Source: Pyrenophora tritici-repentis (Eukaryota > Ascomycota > Dothideomycetes > Pleosporales > Pleosporaceae). Taken from it: DNA of 64,000 bases. Made by a program: the position numbers and the translations under genes. The DNA lies in the NCBI RefSeq assembly GCF_003171515.1, contig NC_089391.1, positions 3,348,001 to 3,412,000 of the forward strand. Reading direction: 5' to 3'. This document shows, one piece after another, positions 10,266 through 19,867 of this stretch; within the stretch, counting starts at the first letter, position 1; the number at the start of each line of letters is the position of its first letter. A model generated the notes under the pieces. It ran no database searches. It was given only the letters and a program-made list of their open reading frames with translations, and had not been told where the DNA came from.

Positions 10266-11778
10266 TCACGCGTAGCTCCGCTTGTTCAACCATCTATCAA
10301 CCAGTACCAGCGCCTCCTTGGGTTTATCGAGAGGTACCATGTGGCCCGCCCCATCCACTGTCGCGAAAGCAAACGTCGTCTCCCGTCCGCTCGCGGTCTT
10401 GGTCTTGACTTCCTTGAACCAGCCCACTTCGTCGCCCCCGTTCTTCCACATCCTCTTCGGCTGCGCGACAAATGCTGGCTGACCCTTCCATGGCATTGTA
10501 CTTGCCCATTGGAGGTTACCCGCTGTGTTGCAAGCGAGATCAAGGTTACCCTGATAGAAGAGTACGTCAATGCCGTGGTCAAGCAGATACAGGACCTGCG
10601 GCTGCGTGCTGAGCATACCATCTCCGGTTAGCGCGAAGGCCCAGGCAATGTCATAAGACAATACCGAGTAGTTGCCTACTGCTTTGGGAACACTGAGAGC
10701 CTCCCAAACAGAAGGTAGGTTCAGATATTCTTGTATCCTTTTAATCTCGGGGTAGCATAGATCATCTCTCGTTTCGCACTCATGGGTGATGTCGAAACGA
10801 TTACGGCCCCCTTCTCCAGACTCGCCGTCGTAGTACAAAATCACGCCTTCCTCACATACTTCTTCGGCTGCGATGCATATAGCTGGATCGGGATGATTGT
10901 AACAAACGCTAGAAAGCTCCATGCAGCGTGGTAGGTTGGTAGCCATGATGTCACAGCGTGTCTGGTTGAAGACTGGACTTTCGACACCGGGGTTCGTTGT
11001 GCAGAGCGTCTCCCAGTAGCCGAAGGTAGTGTCCTTGGGTGAAACAAAGGCGTTTCCGGTAAAAGTTGACTTGAGGTTGACCTTGGGTCGTTTTGGATAC
11101 ATGAGGTTCTTCGAGACAATTTCAGCGCCCAAGGTGGGAACATAGTGTCCCTGATGACGGTCAGCTCTAGCATTTTATGATGGAGATGTGCACTCTTACA
11201 GCATAGCTTTCTCCTGTGATATGAAAGTCTCTCTCGTAGAGATCCGGGAAGACATCGCTCGTAAACAGCTGCAAGAAATGATGCATATCTTCGGCAGCCG
11301 AGAAGCTTGTGGAAGTGAGCGGGATGCCCTCATCTACATAGCTAAAGCCAACGCCTGCTGGCTGATCAACAAAAATAATGTTGGCATTTTTGCTCCACCC
11401 GTATTCGTTGTACACGGTCCCGTTGCCAAATTCGTTGATCATACACGGACCTAGCTCACCCAGCATACCCAACATTCCAGAGCCACCGGGTCCTCCTGTC
11501 AACCACAGCAGAAGGGGGTCTTCAGCCGGCTTGTCTTGTGACTCAAAGTACCAGAAGAATATGTGCTTCTGTCCGACATCTAGCCAGCCAGTATACTGCT
11601 TGGAACGAGCATCACATAATGTATCGCTTTGTTGTCGCTTTATGCGGATGGAATGATGTTCCGAATATTGACTGTGGTATGTTTGAAAGCCTTCCACTTC
11701 TGGCGTATCTTGAAAAGGCACTTGCGAGAGAGTCGCTGCTGCCGTTGCTGCAAGCAGACTCGTGCAGAAGAGCTTCAT
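10266..11778 (-). CDS. Secreted serine carboxypeptidase (peptidase S10)
   Basis: Exons 11778-11200 and 11150-10266, intron 11199-11151 (GTAAGA...ATCAG), 487 aa. The chosen start gives a clean signal peptide ([18 protein letters not shown]). A KR pair near residue 47 could be a Kex2 site ending a short propeptide. The catalytic Ser lies in GESYA|GHYVP, interrupted by the intron right after GESYA; the catalytic Asp is in [11 protein letters not shown] and the His in GAGHMVP. The family usually has WLNGGPGCSS near the oxyanion hole; here it reads [10 protein letters not shown], so the buried Cys is Gly and the first of the following two Ser is kept while the second is Gly. It should cleave C-terminal residues in the vacuole or outside the cell. 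It diverges from the histone-fold gene across ~450 bp. Confidence 0.93.
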
Positions 11779-12226
11779 GGAGGATATGCAGTTGCGCGTA
11801 CCCTGATGGGCGATGTTGATTTTGTCGAAATAATACAATACTGGCAACACCACGAAAGATGCTCAGTAGACACGTCGTCAGAACTTCAAGAGCGACCAAA
11901 GACCGCAAAAGAAGATGAAAGGAAAGACGGTGAGTACGGACGTGTCAGGGTTGCCAATGGCGTCGGCTCAAGGTGCCCGCAATGATCGCCGTCGATGGAC
12001 CAGGGTAGTTAGGTGCCGGTAGGAGCTAGCCCGCGTATGCCGTACAAGTTATTCACCACGCGACTATAACGCCAACTTGCGACCAAAACCGCGTCAAGCA
12101 TACCACTTTACCAGTGACCCTTGCCCACTTATTCCTTGGATACAACACCCGAAGCACACACAATTCTAGGCGAATAAGCACGTTGAATCCCGTGCGCACA
12201 TCGCTCTTTCCCTTCCACCTCTCACC
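11779..12226. promoter_or_regulatory. Divergent intergenic promoter
   Basis: 448 bp separates the starts of the carboxypeptidase gene (minus) and the histone-fold gene (plus), so both promoters lie here. Pyrimidine-rich sequence (CTCTTTCCCTTCCACCTCTC) immediately precedes the histone-fold ATG, as in many fungal core promoters. Confidence 0.6.
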
Positions 12227-13237
12227 ATGCCATACAACAACACTCCAATCGCGCCAAATAAGGAAATCACCGGCCATGTGTCGCTTCCACGTAAGTAGAA
12301 AGACTTTCTCTCACATTCTTCACTCGCATACGTTGTCTACATCCTTTCGCTTTCACGATACACGCACATTCTTCTGTCGCAATATCCGTCTTCGTTCCAG
12401 CTTCTTAGGAACGAGCGTACTGCGAAGAAGAACCATATGACACCCACATCGCAATGGTCGACTCAATCTCACGTACTCACACCACATTCCTCTCCCTGTC
12501 AACCAACATCCTAGCTAATCGCACTCCACGCAGTCGCGCGCGTCCAAAAGATCATCCAAGCCGACCCTGAACGCATCACGACCTCAAAAAATGCCGCCTT
12601 CGCCATCGCCCTAGCCACAGAAATGTTCATCCAGCATCTCGCGACAACCACACATAACGTAGTCAAAGCGGAACGCAAACCACGGCGTAACATCCAGTAC
12701 CGCGATGTCAGCAGCGCGATTGCCAAGACAGACAACCTCGAGTTTTTGGTGGATGTGGCGCCCAAGACAGCGACGTGGGGGACGGTGAAGAAGCGGTTGG
12801 AGGAGAAGGAGAAGGAGAAGGCCGAGGACGGTAAGAAGGCGGGCAAGGGGAAGACGCAGACGACGTTGGATGGGACTGGCGCTGGGGAGGAAGCGACGGA
12901 GATGGAGGAGGATGGTGATGGTTCTGGGGAGAAGGGGGGTGATGAAGATACAGTCGTCACTGTTTCTGCATCCGCATCAGCATCTCCCCCACACCAAGAC
13001 CAAAACTCCACAGAGAAAGCAGCATCGACACCAGCACCCGAGCCCTCAGATGAAATGGACGTGGACCAGCCAGCCCCATCGGCCAAGCAAGTCGAAGACT
13101 CGGAGCCAGAGGAGGACGCAGCGGCTATGCAGATCGAAATGGAGATGAGGGGCCCGCCACGCCACCCTACAAAGAGTGCGAGTCCGAGGCAGACGAGGCG
13201 GTCTACGGGATTCACGGCGATTAATGGTTCAAAGTGA
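12227..13237 (+). CDS. DPB3: Histone-fold protein, Dpb3/CHRAC15/POLE4 type
   Basis: Exon 12227-12290 and exon 12534-13237 are joined by a 243-nt intron (GTAAGT...CGCAG), long for this window, giving 255 aa. After a 20-residue leader the histone fold is complete: LPLARVQKIIQADPER, then SKNAAFAIALATEMFIQHLA, then RRNIQYRDVSSAIAK and NLEFLVDV. The first helix crosses the splice junction, which fixes the intron. The C-terminal half is disordered and acidic with Lys/Glu runs. This is the non-catalytic DNA polymerase epsilon / chromatin-accessibility subunit type that pairs with a Dpb4-like histone fold and binds DNA in the nucleus. An NF-YC (HAP5) protein is the main alternative, but the short N-terminus and the TDNLEFLVDVAPKT end fit Dpb3 better. 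Confidence 0.82.
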
Positions 13238-13611
13238 GGAGATGGATAAGCCCATGATAGGGTGATTGATAAATGGGTGGATGGTGATGCTTTATTGTTG
13301 CAATTGGCCTAGCTGGATGGATAGATGGGATGCATGGATAGGCGTTGGTCGTGTAGCAGATAGGCAGGTTTTGACTTGCTTGCCCGGTTGTTACTCTCAC
13401 ATGGACTGGGGGTCCAGATGAGATACAGATATTCGGCATATGCGTGTATTGTGCTCAAAGAAGACTTTTGTATACATATCTTTGCATGGCTTTTCCACCA
13501 TTCCTAATAATTTCCTGTGCTGTATCCAGGTAGGCCAAACCTAAACGCCATATCCCAACCCCAATCCCATAGATCAAACGCCCAACCATCAGGCCCAAGT
13601 ATCCACCCCAT
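13238..13611. other. Convergent intergenic region
   Basis: 374 bp between the 3' ends of the histone-fold gene (plus) and the macro-domain gene (minus). It is rich in short TGGATGGATAGATGG-like simple sequence near 13310-13340. No gene seen. Confidence 0.6.
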
Positions 13612-14456
13612 TTACTTAGTCTCCGGGTCCCAGACCTGCACGCTCCCCACCCATCCCTCCCTAACCTTAATCCCCTCAATCACCCTCGCACTCCTCCCCC
13701 ACTCAACCCCAAACTTCCCACTATTAACCCTACACATCCTCACCTCCTTGATCCCCTCCCCTCCCTCCTTCTCCACCCGCTCATTCACCCTCCTAACCAA
13801 CTCCAACGCCATCTCAACACTCGGCGCCGTATTCCCGGTGATAACATCCGCCCCATCCCTCTTCTTCCCATACCCTTGACTCGTAAACAAACACCCAACC
13901 CAATGTCCATGGTCTCTATCAACTGGCGGTATCAGCAGTGCGGTACCAGTGGGCACCGGGTTGGATGTGGGGTGGTGCGTGCTGATGCAGAACGTATTGT
14001 AGATTTTGTAGGCGAGCGGGTAGCGCTGCTTGAAGGCGAGGGCGATGCCGGAGCCCCAGACGCCGTGTGTGTTACAGGCGTGCAGGAGCAGGGTGTCGGG
14101 GGGTGCTGTGAAGATAGGGCCGGTGTGGTAGGTTAAGCTTAGTGTTGGGGAGGTGGGTGTTGGGGGAGATGGGGTGGGGGTAGGGTAAGGTGGGAGAGGG
14201 GGGTTGGGAGTGCGTTTTTGGCTTTGGTGGTTTTAGTAGAGTTTATATCCTGGCGTTTCGAGGATGGGGGGCTGGTGGTTGTGGAGAGGGGTCTTTTTAG
14301 TTGTGGATGTTTGTCTTTAGGACAGTCGTCTTGGTCAGCTTTGGAGTCGTTGCCGGTACTGTCCTCGTTGATGGGCTTGTTGGTCTTGGGACTTCTTGAG
14401 GGCGCGTCTTTGGGGGCGAAGTAAGATGTGATGGTTGAGTTTTTGGAGTTAGCCAT
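13612..14456 (-). pseudogene. POA1: Poa1-like macro-domain phosphatase with a frame break
   Basis: The start at 14456 (ACCATGG) opens a frame MANSKNSTITSYFAPKD... that ends at TAA 14141-14139 in a Pro-rich stretch. A different frame, open from ~14230 to the stop at 13612, encodes a macro domain: LTYHTGPIF (first strand), LLLHACNTHGVWGSGIALAF (ADP-ribose-binding loop with the key Asn), then TGTALLIPP, HWVGCLFTSQGYG and a C-terminus ending VWDPETK. This matches the ADP-ribose-1''-phosphate phosphatase Poa1 family (tRNA-splicing by-product metabolism). No GT-AG intron in the overlap restores the frame without deleting the first strand, so a frameshift, or a sequencing error in the C-rich tract, is likely. 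STITSYFAP near the N-terminus resembles a PCNA-binding PIP box lacking the usual first Gln. Confidence 0.75.
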
Positions 14457-14902
14457 GGTGGCGGGTTGGGCCGTAGTCTTCGTGGGAGCACGTGAAGGCA
14501 CGAGATAGGTAGGCAACCGCCAAGACGTTTATTTGCAACAAACTTAAGGCAATCGCTCTCTTACCCGGCTGAGGATGTCGCTTGCTATAGTAGTGAGAGA
14601 AGAGGTCAGCTCCTACGACCGGAAAAAAAACATTTTATGTCAAATCCTAAAATCTCCGCGATTTTCTCTTGGTTACGATTAAATCACAAACCGACATTTA
14701 ATACTTTACATGGTCTGTCATTGGTAGAAATGCATGGATATCCGATAACGCCCATGGTGTTCGTCTGATACTTACGGAGCCGCCCAACCAATCACATCGC
14801 ACCTGACATAACGTAGCCAAAGCCGCCAAAACTTCGACATTGCACAACCCCAAGCTCCTCCATCAACGAACCACGACAACGCCCGCCCACGCCGCGTCCA
14901 CG
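14457..14902. promoter_or_regulatory. Divergent promoter with CCAAT boxes (macro domain / Rieske)
   Basis: 446 bp between divergent starts. CCAAT occurs at 14788-14792, ~110 bp before the Rieske ATG, and its complement ATTGG at 14720-14724. CCAAT bound by the HAP (NF-Y) complex is a known control element of fungal respiratory-chain genes, so HAP control of the Rieske gene is a reasonable inference. Confidence 0.5.
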
Positions 14903-15883
14903 ATGCCCGCCCTCACAAACACCGCCCGTGCCGTCGCACGCTCATGGACCGCTCACCAATTGCCCGTCGCTCGGGCAGCCGGGTGCACCGCCATGCAGAC
15001 CCGCAACGCCTCGGCATCCTCATTCGACAGCCCCTTCAAGGGCAGCCCGGAGACGACCAAGATCCCCTCGTTCGCCGCCTACAGGAATAAGGGAGGCGAG
15101 ACTGGTCCCAAGGTTTTCCAGTACTTCATGGTTGGAACTATGGGTGCGCTGAGTGCGCTTGGCGCGAAGGCGACTGTACAGGGTAAGAGGTCCCCAGCGT
15201 CGCTGCAACTCGGCGGAGGAAGAAAAACCATCGGGATATGAAGAAAGAGACATTTAGGGGCTGGAGGGGAGCAATTGGCTATGTTTGGGATGATATGGCG
15301 TTGTGGTTGATGGAACAATGGAAGGCTAACTCGTTACCCGCACAACAGACTTCCTCGTCAACATGTCCGCCTCCGCCGACGTTTTGGCTCAAGCCAAGGT
15401 AGAAATCGACCTCGCTGCCATTCCCGAGGGCAAGAATGTATGTGGCCGAATGCGACGCTTTGTGTCCGGATAGAGGAAGCTGATATATGCGCAGGTGATT
15501 ATCAAGTGGCGAGGCAAGCCTGTCTTCATCCGACACCGCACCGAGGACGAAATCAAGGAGGCTGACAACACCAAGTGGGAGAGCCTCCGTGACCCCCAGC
15601 CCGACTCGGACCGTGTCCAGAAGCCCGAGTGGTTGATCATGTTGGGTACGTCATTCACCACACCGAACGCATTGGAATTGAACTGAAACTAAAGTCAATA
15701 GGTGTCTGCACCCATCTTGGATGTGTCCCCATTGGTGAGGCTGGTGACTTTGGAGGCTGGTTCTGCCCCTGCCACGGTTCCCACTACGACATCTCTGGCC
15801 GCATAAGAAAGGGACCTGCCCCGCTCAACCTGGAAATCCCCGCCTACGACTTCCCCGAGGAGGGCAAGGTTGTCATCGGTTAA
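14903..15883 (+). CDS. RIP1: Rieske iron-sulfur subunit of cytochrome bc1 complex
   Basis: Four exons (14903-15182, 15349-15437, 15495-15645, 15702-15883) with introns of 166, 57 and 56 nt give 233 aa. The N-terminus is a mitochondrial presequence rich in Arg/Ala. A membrane helix ([20 protein letters not shown]) crosses intron 1 into the hinge [17 protein letters not shown]. The [2Fe-2S] ligands are in CTHLGC and CPCHGSH, with the flexible loop [10 protein letters not shown] following. The last intron falls just before GVCTHLGC. The protein passes electrons from ubiquinol to cytochrome c1 in the inner mitochondrial membrane. An upstream in-frame alternative start is not needed, since this ATG gives a complete presequence. 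Confidence 0.97.
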
Positions 15884-16118
15884 AGCACACTCGGTTGGTC
15901 GTTAATACAGCAATTGGGTGAAAGGATGAGGTGATGAGAGAGAGGTAGGGAGGGGCCTTGAGGCTTTGTGTCTATAGGAGCGGTGCATCAACAATATTTC
16001 CTCAACGGTTTGGTTTATAGATTCGGCTTGTGCCGGCAATGTAACACCAGTTAGAATCATGTTTTGCGATCCTTTTCTCGTTCATGTTCACATCTATTTC
16101 TTCCTTTTTCTTTCTTTC

Positions 16119-17140
16119 TCATTGCCCGCTCAAGAACCCCTTCACAGCCTCTACCGCACCCTCAAAATTCCCTGCCTCAATCAATACCATATGTCCCTTT
16201 GGCCGGACCCCCAACTCCTGAAACGCCCTCTTACTATCACTCGCCCCCTCATCCACGGGCGTATCATACTCGAAGCTCGTATAACCCACCGCATGCTTAT
16301 GCAACACCTCATCCTCTGGGTGGAAGTAAAACGTCTCCTCCCCTCCATCAGCCTTCTTACTCCGTTTCTTGCTCGGCGCTGTATCGTGACTGGGTAGCTG
16401 CGACGCGATTTCAGAATAGCACTTTGAAAGGACGAGGTAGTGGGTGAAGGTGTAAGGCTCCTTTTCCTCAACCGCCCATTGGATTTCTTCCAAGAGCATC
16501 GTGTACATTGGAGGCACGATTTCGTGCGGCATGTTTATGAAGCGCTCGGTCAAGATGAGGCCAATTTGCGCGGTGGATGTGGATGCGAGGAGGGGGGCGA
16601 GGCTGGGGATTGTGGGTTGTGATTTTTTGGTCAGGTAGGTGGTTAGGTCTTGGATTACTTTTTTGTCCTATACACATGCACATAGTTAGCATCCTGCACT
16701 CATACAGGTAAATAAAACAAGAGAGGTTGGGGTAAAGATGCACCTTGTATGTCTCCAAATTCAAAACAGTAAGAAAAGCATAGGGATCCGTCTCATTGCC
16801 GTCGACCTTTACAGTGCTGCCGAGGAGCGGTTGCGACAGGATTATGTCTGCGAGTTCAGATAGGTTGAAGAGTTGCGAGTCTACGTCTAGGAGTTGACGC
16901 AGGAGGTTCTTGAGGCCGTGGAAGTCGACGGCGGGTTGTGGGTCAAACCATTCAAAGTCGACGTTCACCATGTCCATGTCCTGAAGAAGGAGAGGGTTAT
17001 TAGCCATGAAGCGCATATTCAGAGATGATGGGGAAGGCGCATACCTCGTCGCTGCCGGAATCGTCGTCATCTTTCTGTTTGCGCTTGTCTGATGCATCCG
17101 GTAGCTCTTCCGGGTCTCGTTCTTGTTTTCGTTTCGCCAT
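16119..17140 (-). CDS. BCP1: BCP1 / BCCIP family protein
   Basis: Three exons (17140-17045, 16980-16744, 16667-16119), introns of 64 and 76 nt, 293 aa, close to the yeast protein. The N-terminus is a basic/acidic nuclear-type stretch (MAKRKQERDPEEL...KRKQKDDDDSGSDE). The diagnostic part starts DMVNVDFEWFDPQPAVDFHG and continues with HGLKNLLRQLLD; later blocks include RFINMPHEIVPPMY and, near the C-terminus, GHMVLIEAGNF. In yeast BCP1 is an essential nuclear chaperone of ribosomal protein Rpl23 and supports export of the lipid kinase Mss4; the human relative BCCIP binds BRCA2 and p21. The exon joins are exact. It diverges from the GMP synthetase gene across 306 bp. Confidence 0.95.
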
Positions 17141-17446
17141 TGCGATGTATTTATGCGAGGATGTTTTGGGAGGTGAAGGTTGGCTGCAGCGGCTTAGTGG
17201 TGTTTGGAGAAGATGCGCGCGCGCAGTCGCGCTATCGATAGATAATTTTTGGGCCCCGCTGAAATTTGCGACAGTCATGGAAACCCCTCATCGTCTCCCA
17301 CACTGTCACCTTTTTCCCCAGATACCCTTTTTCTTTCCCTTTCTTCTTCTTCTTTACTTCGATCGTACACCTACATTCTCTCTCACTCAATCCCGTAGAC
17401 TTTCACACATCATCCTCTCGTCTGGATAGTAGACATCATCTTCAAG
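17141..17446. promoter_or_regulatory. Divergent promoter (BCP1 / GMP synthetase)
   Basis: 306 bp between two start codons. A long pyrimidine tract (CCCTTTTTCTTTCCCTTTC and following CTTCTTCTTC) at about 17325-17360 precedes the GMP synthetase start by ~90 bp, typical of highly expressed fungal genes. Confidence 0.6.
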
Positions 17447-19126
17447 ATGGCGACCGACGGCTCCGACCCAATTCCTCCCCACAAGACGTTTGATACCATT
17501 CTCGTCCTCGACTTTGGCTCCCAGTACACGCATCTCATCACGCGCCGACTCCGCGAACTCAATGTCTACTCAGAGATGCTGCCATGCACTACCAAGATTG
17601 CCGATCTGCCATTTACACCCAAGGGAGTCATTCTCTCCGGTGGTCCGTACTCGGTCTATGAGGAAGGCGCACCGCACGTCGATCACGCCGTATTCGACCT
17701 AGGCGTACCAATTCTGGGAATATGCTATGGACTACAAGAGATGGCATGGCACTTTGGCAAGAACGCGGGTGTAACTGCAGGTGAGAAGAGGGAATACGGC
17801 CACGCAACTTTGAAGGTTGAGAGCCACGGCGGACACATGGACGAGCTGTTCAAGGACCTAGGAAACGATGCGGAGGTCTGGATGAGCCATGGTGATAAGC
17901 TCAGCGCCATGCCCCAGGACTTTATGACCATTGCGACAACTGGCAACTCACCATATGCGGGTATCGCGCACAAGTCCAACAAGTACTACGGTATCCAGTT
18001 CCACCCAGAGGTGACGCATACGAAGAAGGGAACGATCGTGTTGAAGAACTTTGCTCTTGACATTTGCCAGGCAAACTCAAACTGGACAATGAGCAAGTTT
18101 GTGGACCAGGAGATTACGCGCATCAGAAAGCTTGTGGGTGACAAGGGCCAGGTCATTGGAGCAGTCAGCGGTGGTGTTGACTCAACCGTTGCTGCGAAAC
18201 TGATGAAGGAGGCCATTGGTGATCGCTTCCACGCCGTCATGGTCGACAACGGTGTGTTGCGACTCAACGAGGCAGTCCAAGTCAAGAAGACGCTTGATGA
18301 GGGCCTAGGCATCAACCTCACCGTAATCGATGCATCCGACCTCTTCCTCGACCGCCTCAAGGGTGTAACCGACGACCCAGAGAAGAAGCGCAAAATCATC
18401 GGCAACACCTTCATTGAAGTCTTCCAACAACAAGCCGAAAAGATCAAGGCCGAAGCACACGAATCCGCCAATGCAGGCGAAATCGAATGGCTCCTCCAGG
18501 GAACCCTCTACCCAGACGTGATCGAATCTCTCTCCTTCAAGGGCCCCTCCCAAACCATCAAAACCCACCACAACGTCGGCGGCCTCCCCAAAGATATGAA
18601 ACTCAAAGTCATCGAGCCTCTCCGCGAACTCTTCAAAGACGAAGTCCGCCAACTAGGCAAAGAACTCGGTATCCCCGAGGACCTCGTCTGGCGTCACCCC
18701 TTCCCCGGCCCAGGCATCGCAATCCGCATCCTCGGCGAAGTCACCCGCGAACAAGTGCGCATCGCACGCGAAGCCGATCACATCTTCATTGAGGAGATTC
18801 GCGCTGCGGGACTTTACAAGAACATCTCACAAGCTTTTGCGGCGCTGTTACCGGTTAAGGCGGTGGGCGTTATGGGCGACAAGCGCGTGCATGATCAAGT
18901 TATTGCACTCAGGGCAGTGGAGACGAGCGATTTCATGACGGCAGATTGGTATCCGTTTGATGGCGAGTTCTTGAAGAGGGTTAGTCGGAGGATTGTTAAT
19001 GAGGTTAATGGTGTTTGCCGGGTGGTTTATGATAGTAAGTTCCTGGAGTGGTTGTGATGGGGGGTTTTTGCTAACGAAGTTTGTGCAGTTACGAGTAAGC
19101 CTCCTGGTACCATTGAGATGGAGTAA
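17447..19126 (+). CDS. GUA1: GMP synthetase (glutamine-hydrolysing)
   Basis: Exon 17447-19034 and a 38-nt last exon 19089-19126 are joined over an intron at 19035-19088 (GTAAGT...GCAG), giving 541 aa. It converts XMP, ATP and glutamine to GMP in the cytosol. The class I glutamine amidotransferase domain comes first, with the nucleophile in GICYGLQ and the His/Glu pair in QFHPEV. The ATP pyrophosphatase domain follows with the PP-loop SGGVDST, and the GMP synthetase C-terminal domain contains [18 protein letters not shown]. Without the last intron the protein would end FLEWL; splicing gives the conserved ending [13 protein letters not shown]. Confidence 0.98.
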
Positions 19127-19867
19127 GTATGTTTGGGGTATGGGCCTTTGTGATTGCATGGCAGGGTGGAAAGCGAGGATATGCATGCATGCGTGATGTG
19201 ATCTGCAATAGAGCACTTGATCCGAGATATGGGACGTGGGCATTTTGATTCGAAAATTTTGGGAACTGCGGAGTTGGCATATATGGCACAGAGAGACTAC
19301 ATGATAGACGAGCATCATGATGCCTTCTTCTGATGAGATACGATACCCTTTGTGTTGCGCACTACCAATCGCGGTTTGGCAAAGCACAGCAAATGAAAAA
19401 TAAAGAGCTTTTGAGATGGAATGCAGTGCTGTCGGGTTAATGTGAGGGTTCACATGTGGGATTTTCAGCTTTTAGAGAGGAGACAATGGCGTGGTGTAGT
19501 GATATAGATTTTTGGAGGGTTATGGCGTCTTGTATTGAGACAGAAAACCACGTTTGAAAACATGCTGTAATAACGTTACATTATCTCACATGTAACCTTA
19601 GTAGTCAATTCTATTTGAATTCAGTCACTATACGATTTCATGTGAAATATCTATAGAAGTATTTTTCACCCTCTACCTATCACTATCTTGTCATTTCATG
19701 GTGTACAGCGAATAATCCTTACGCCACAAGCCTGTGGCTTACCCTCCATCCCTGCTCACAACTTGTGGCTGTGCATCTCCGGATCCCCGAGCCCCAGCTA
19801 GCTGTCATCTCGTGTTGGGGAACCTGGACCCTCGAGAGGACAGGACCCTTGCATAACACTACACGCC
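19127..19867. other. Intergenic, promoter of the CLC gene
   Basis: This holds the 3' end of the GMP synthetase transcript and the CLC promoter. An AT-rich part at 19540-19720 has no coding potential. Confidence 0.5.

Noticed and set aside
12511..13215. 234-codon minus-strand frame opposite the histone-fold gene
   Set aside because: Shadow of the acidic/GC-rich plus-strand coding region; Ser-rich composition is the antisense of Glu/Asp codons.
13612..14456. Intron with acceptor TTCACAG near 14110 joining the two macro-domain frames
   Set aside because: It restores the frame only by deleting the first beta strand (LTYHTGPIF) that the Poa1 fold needs, and donor candidates are weak.
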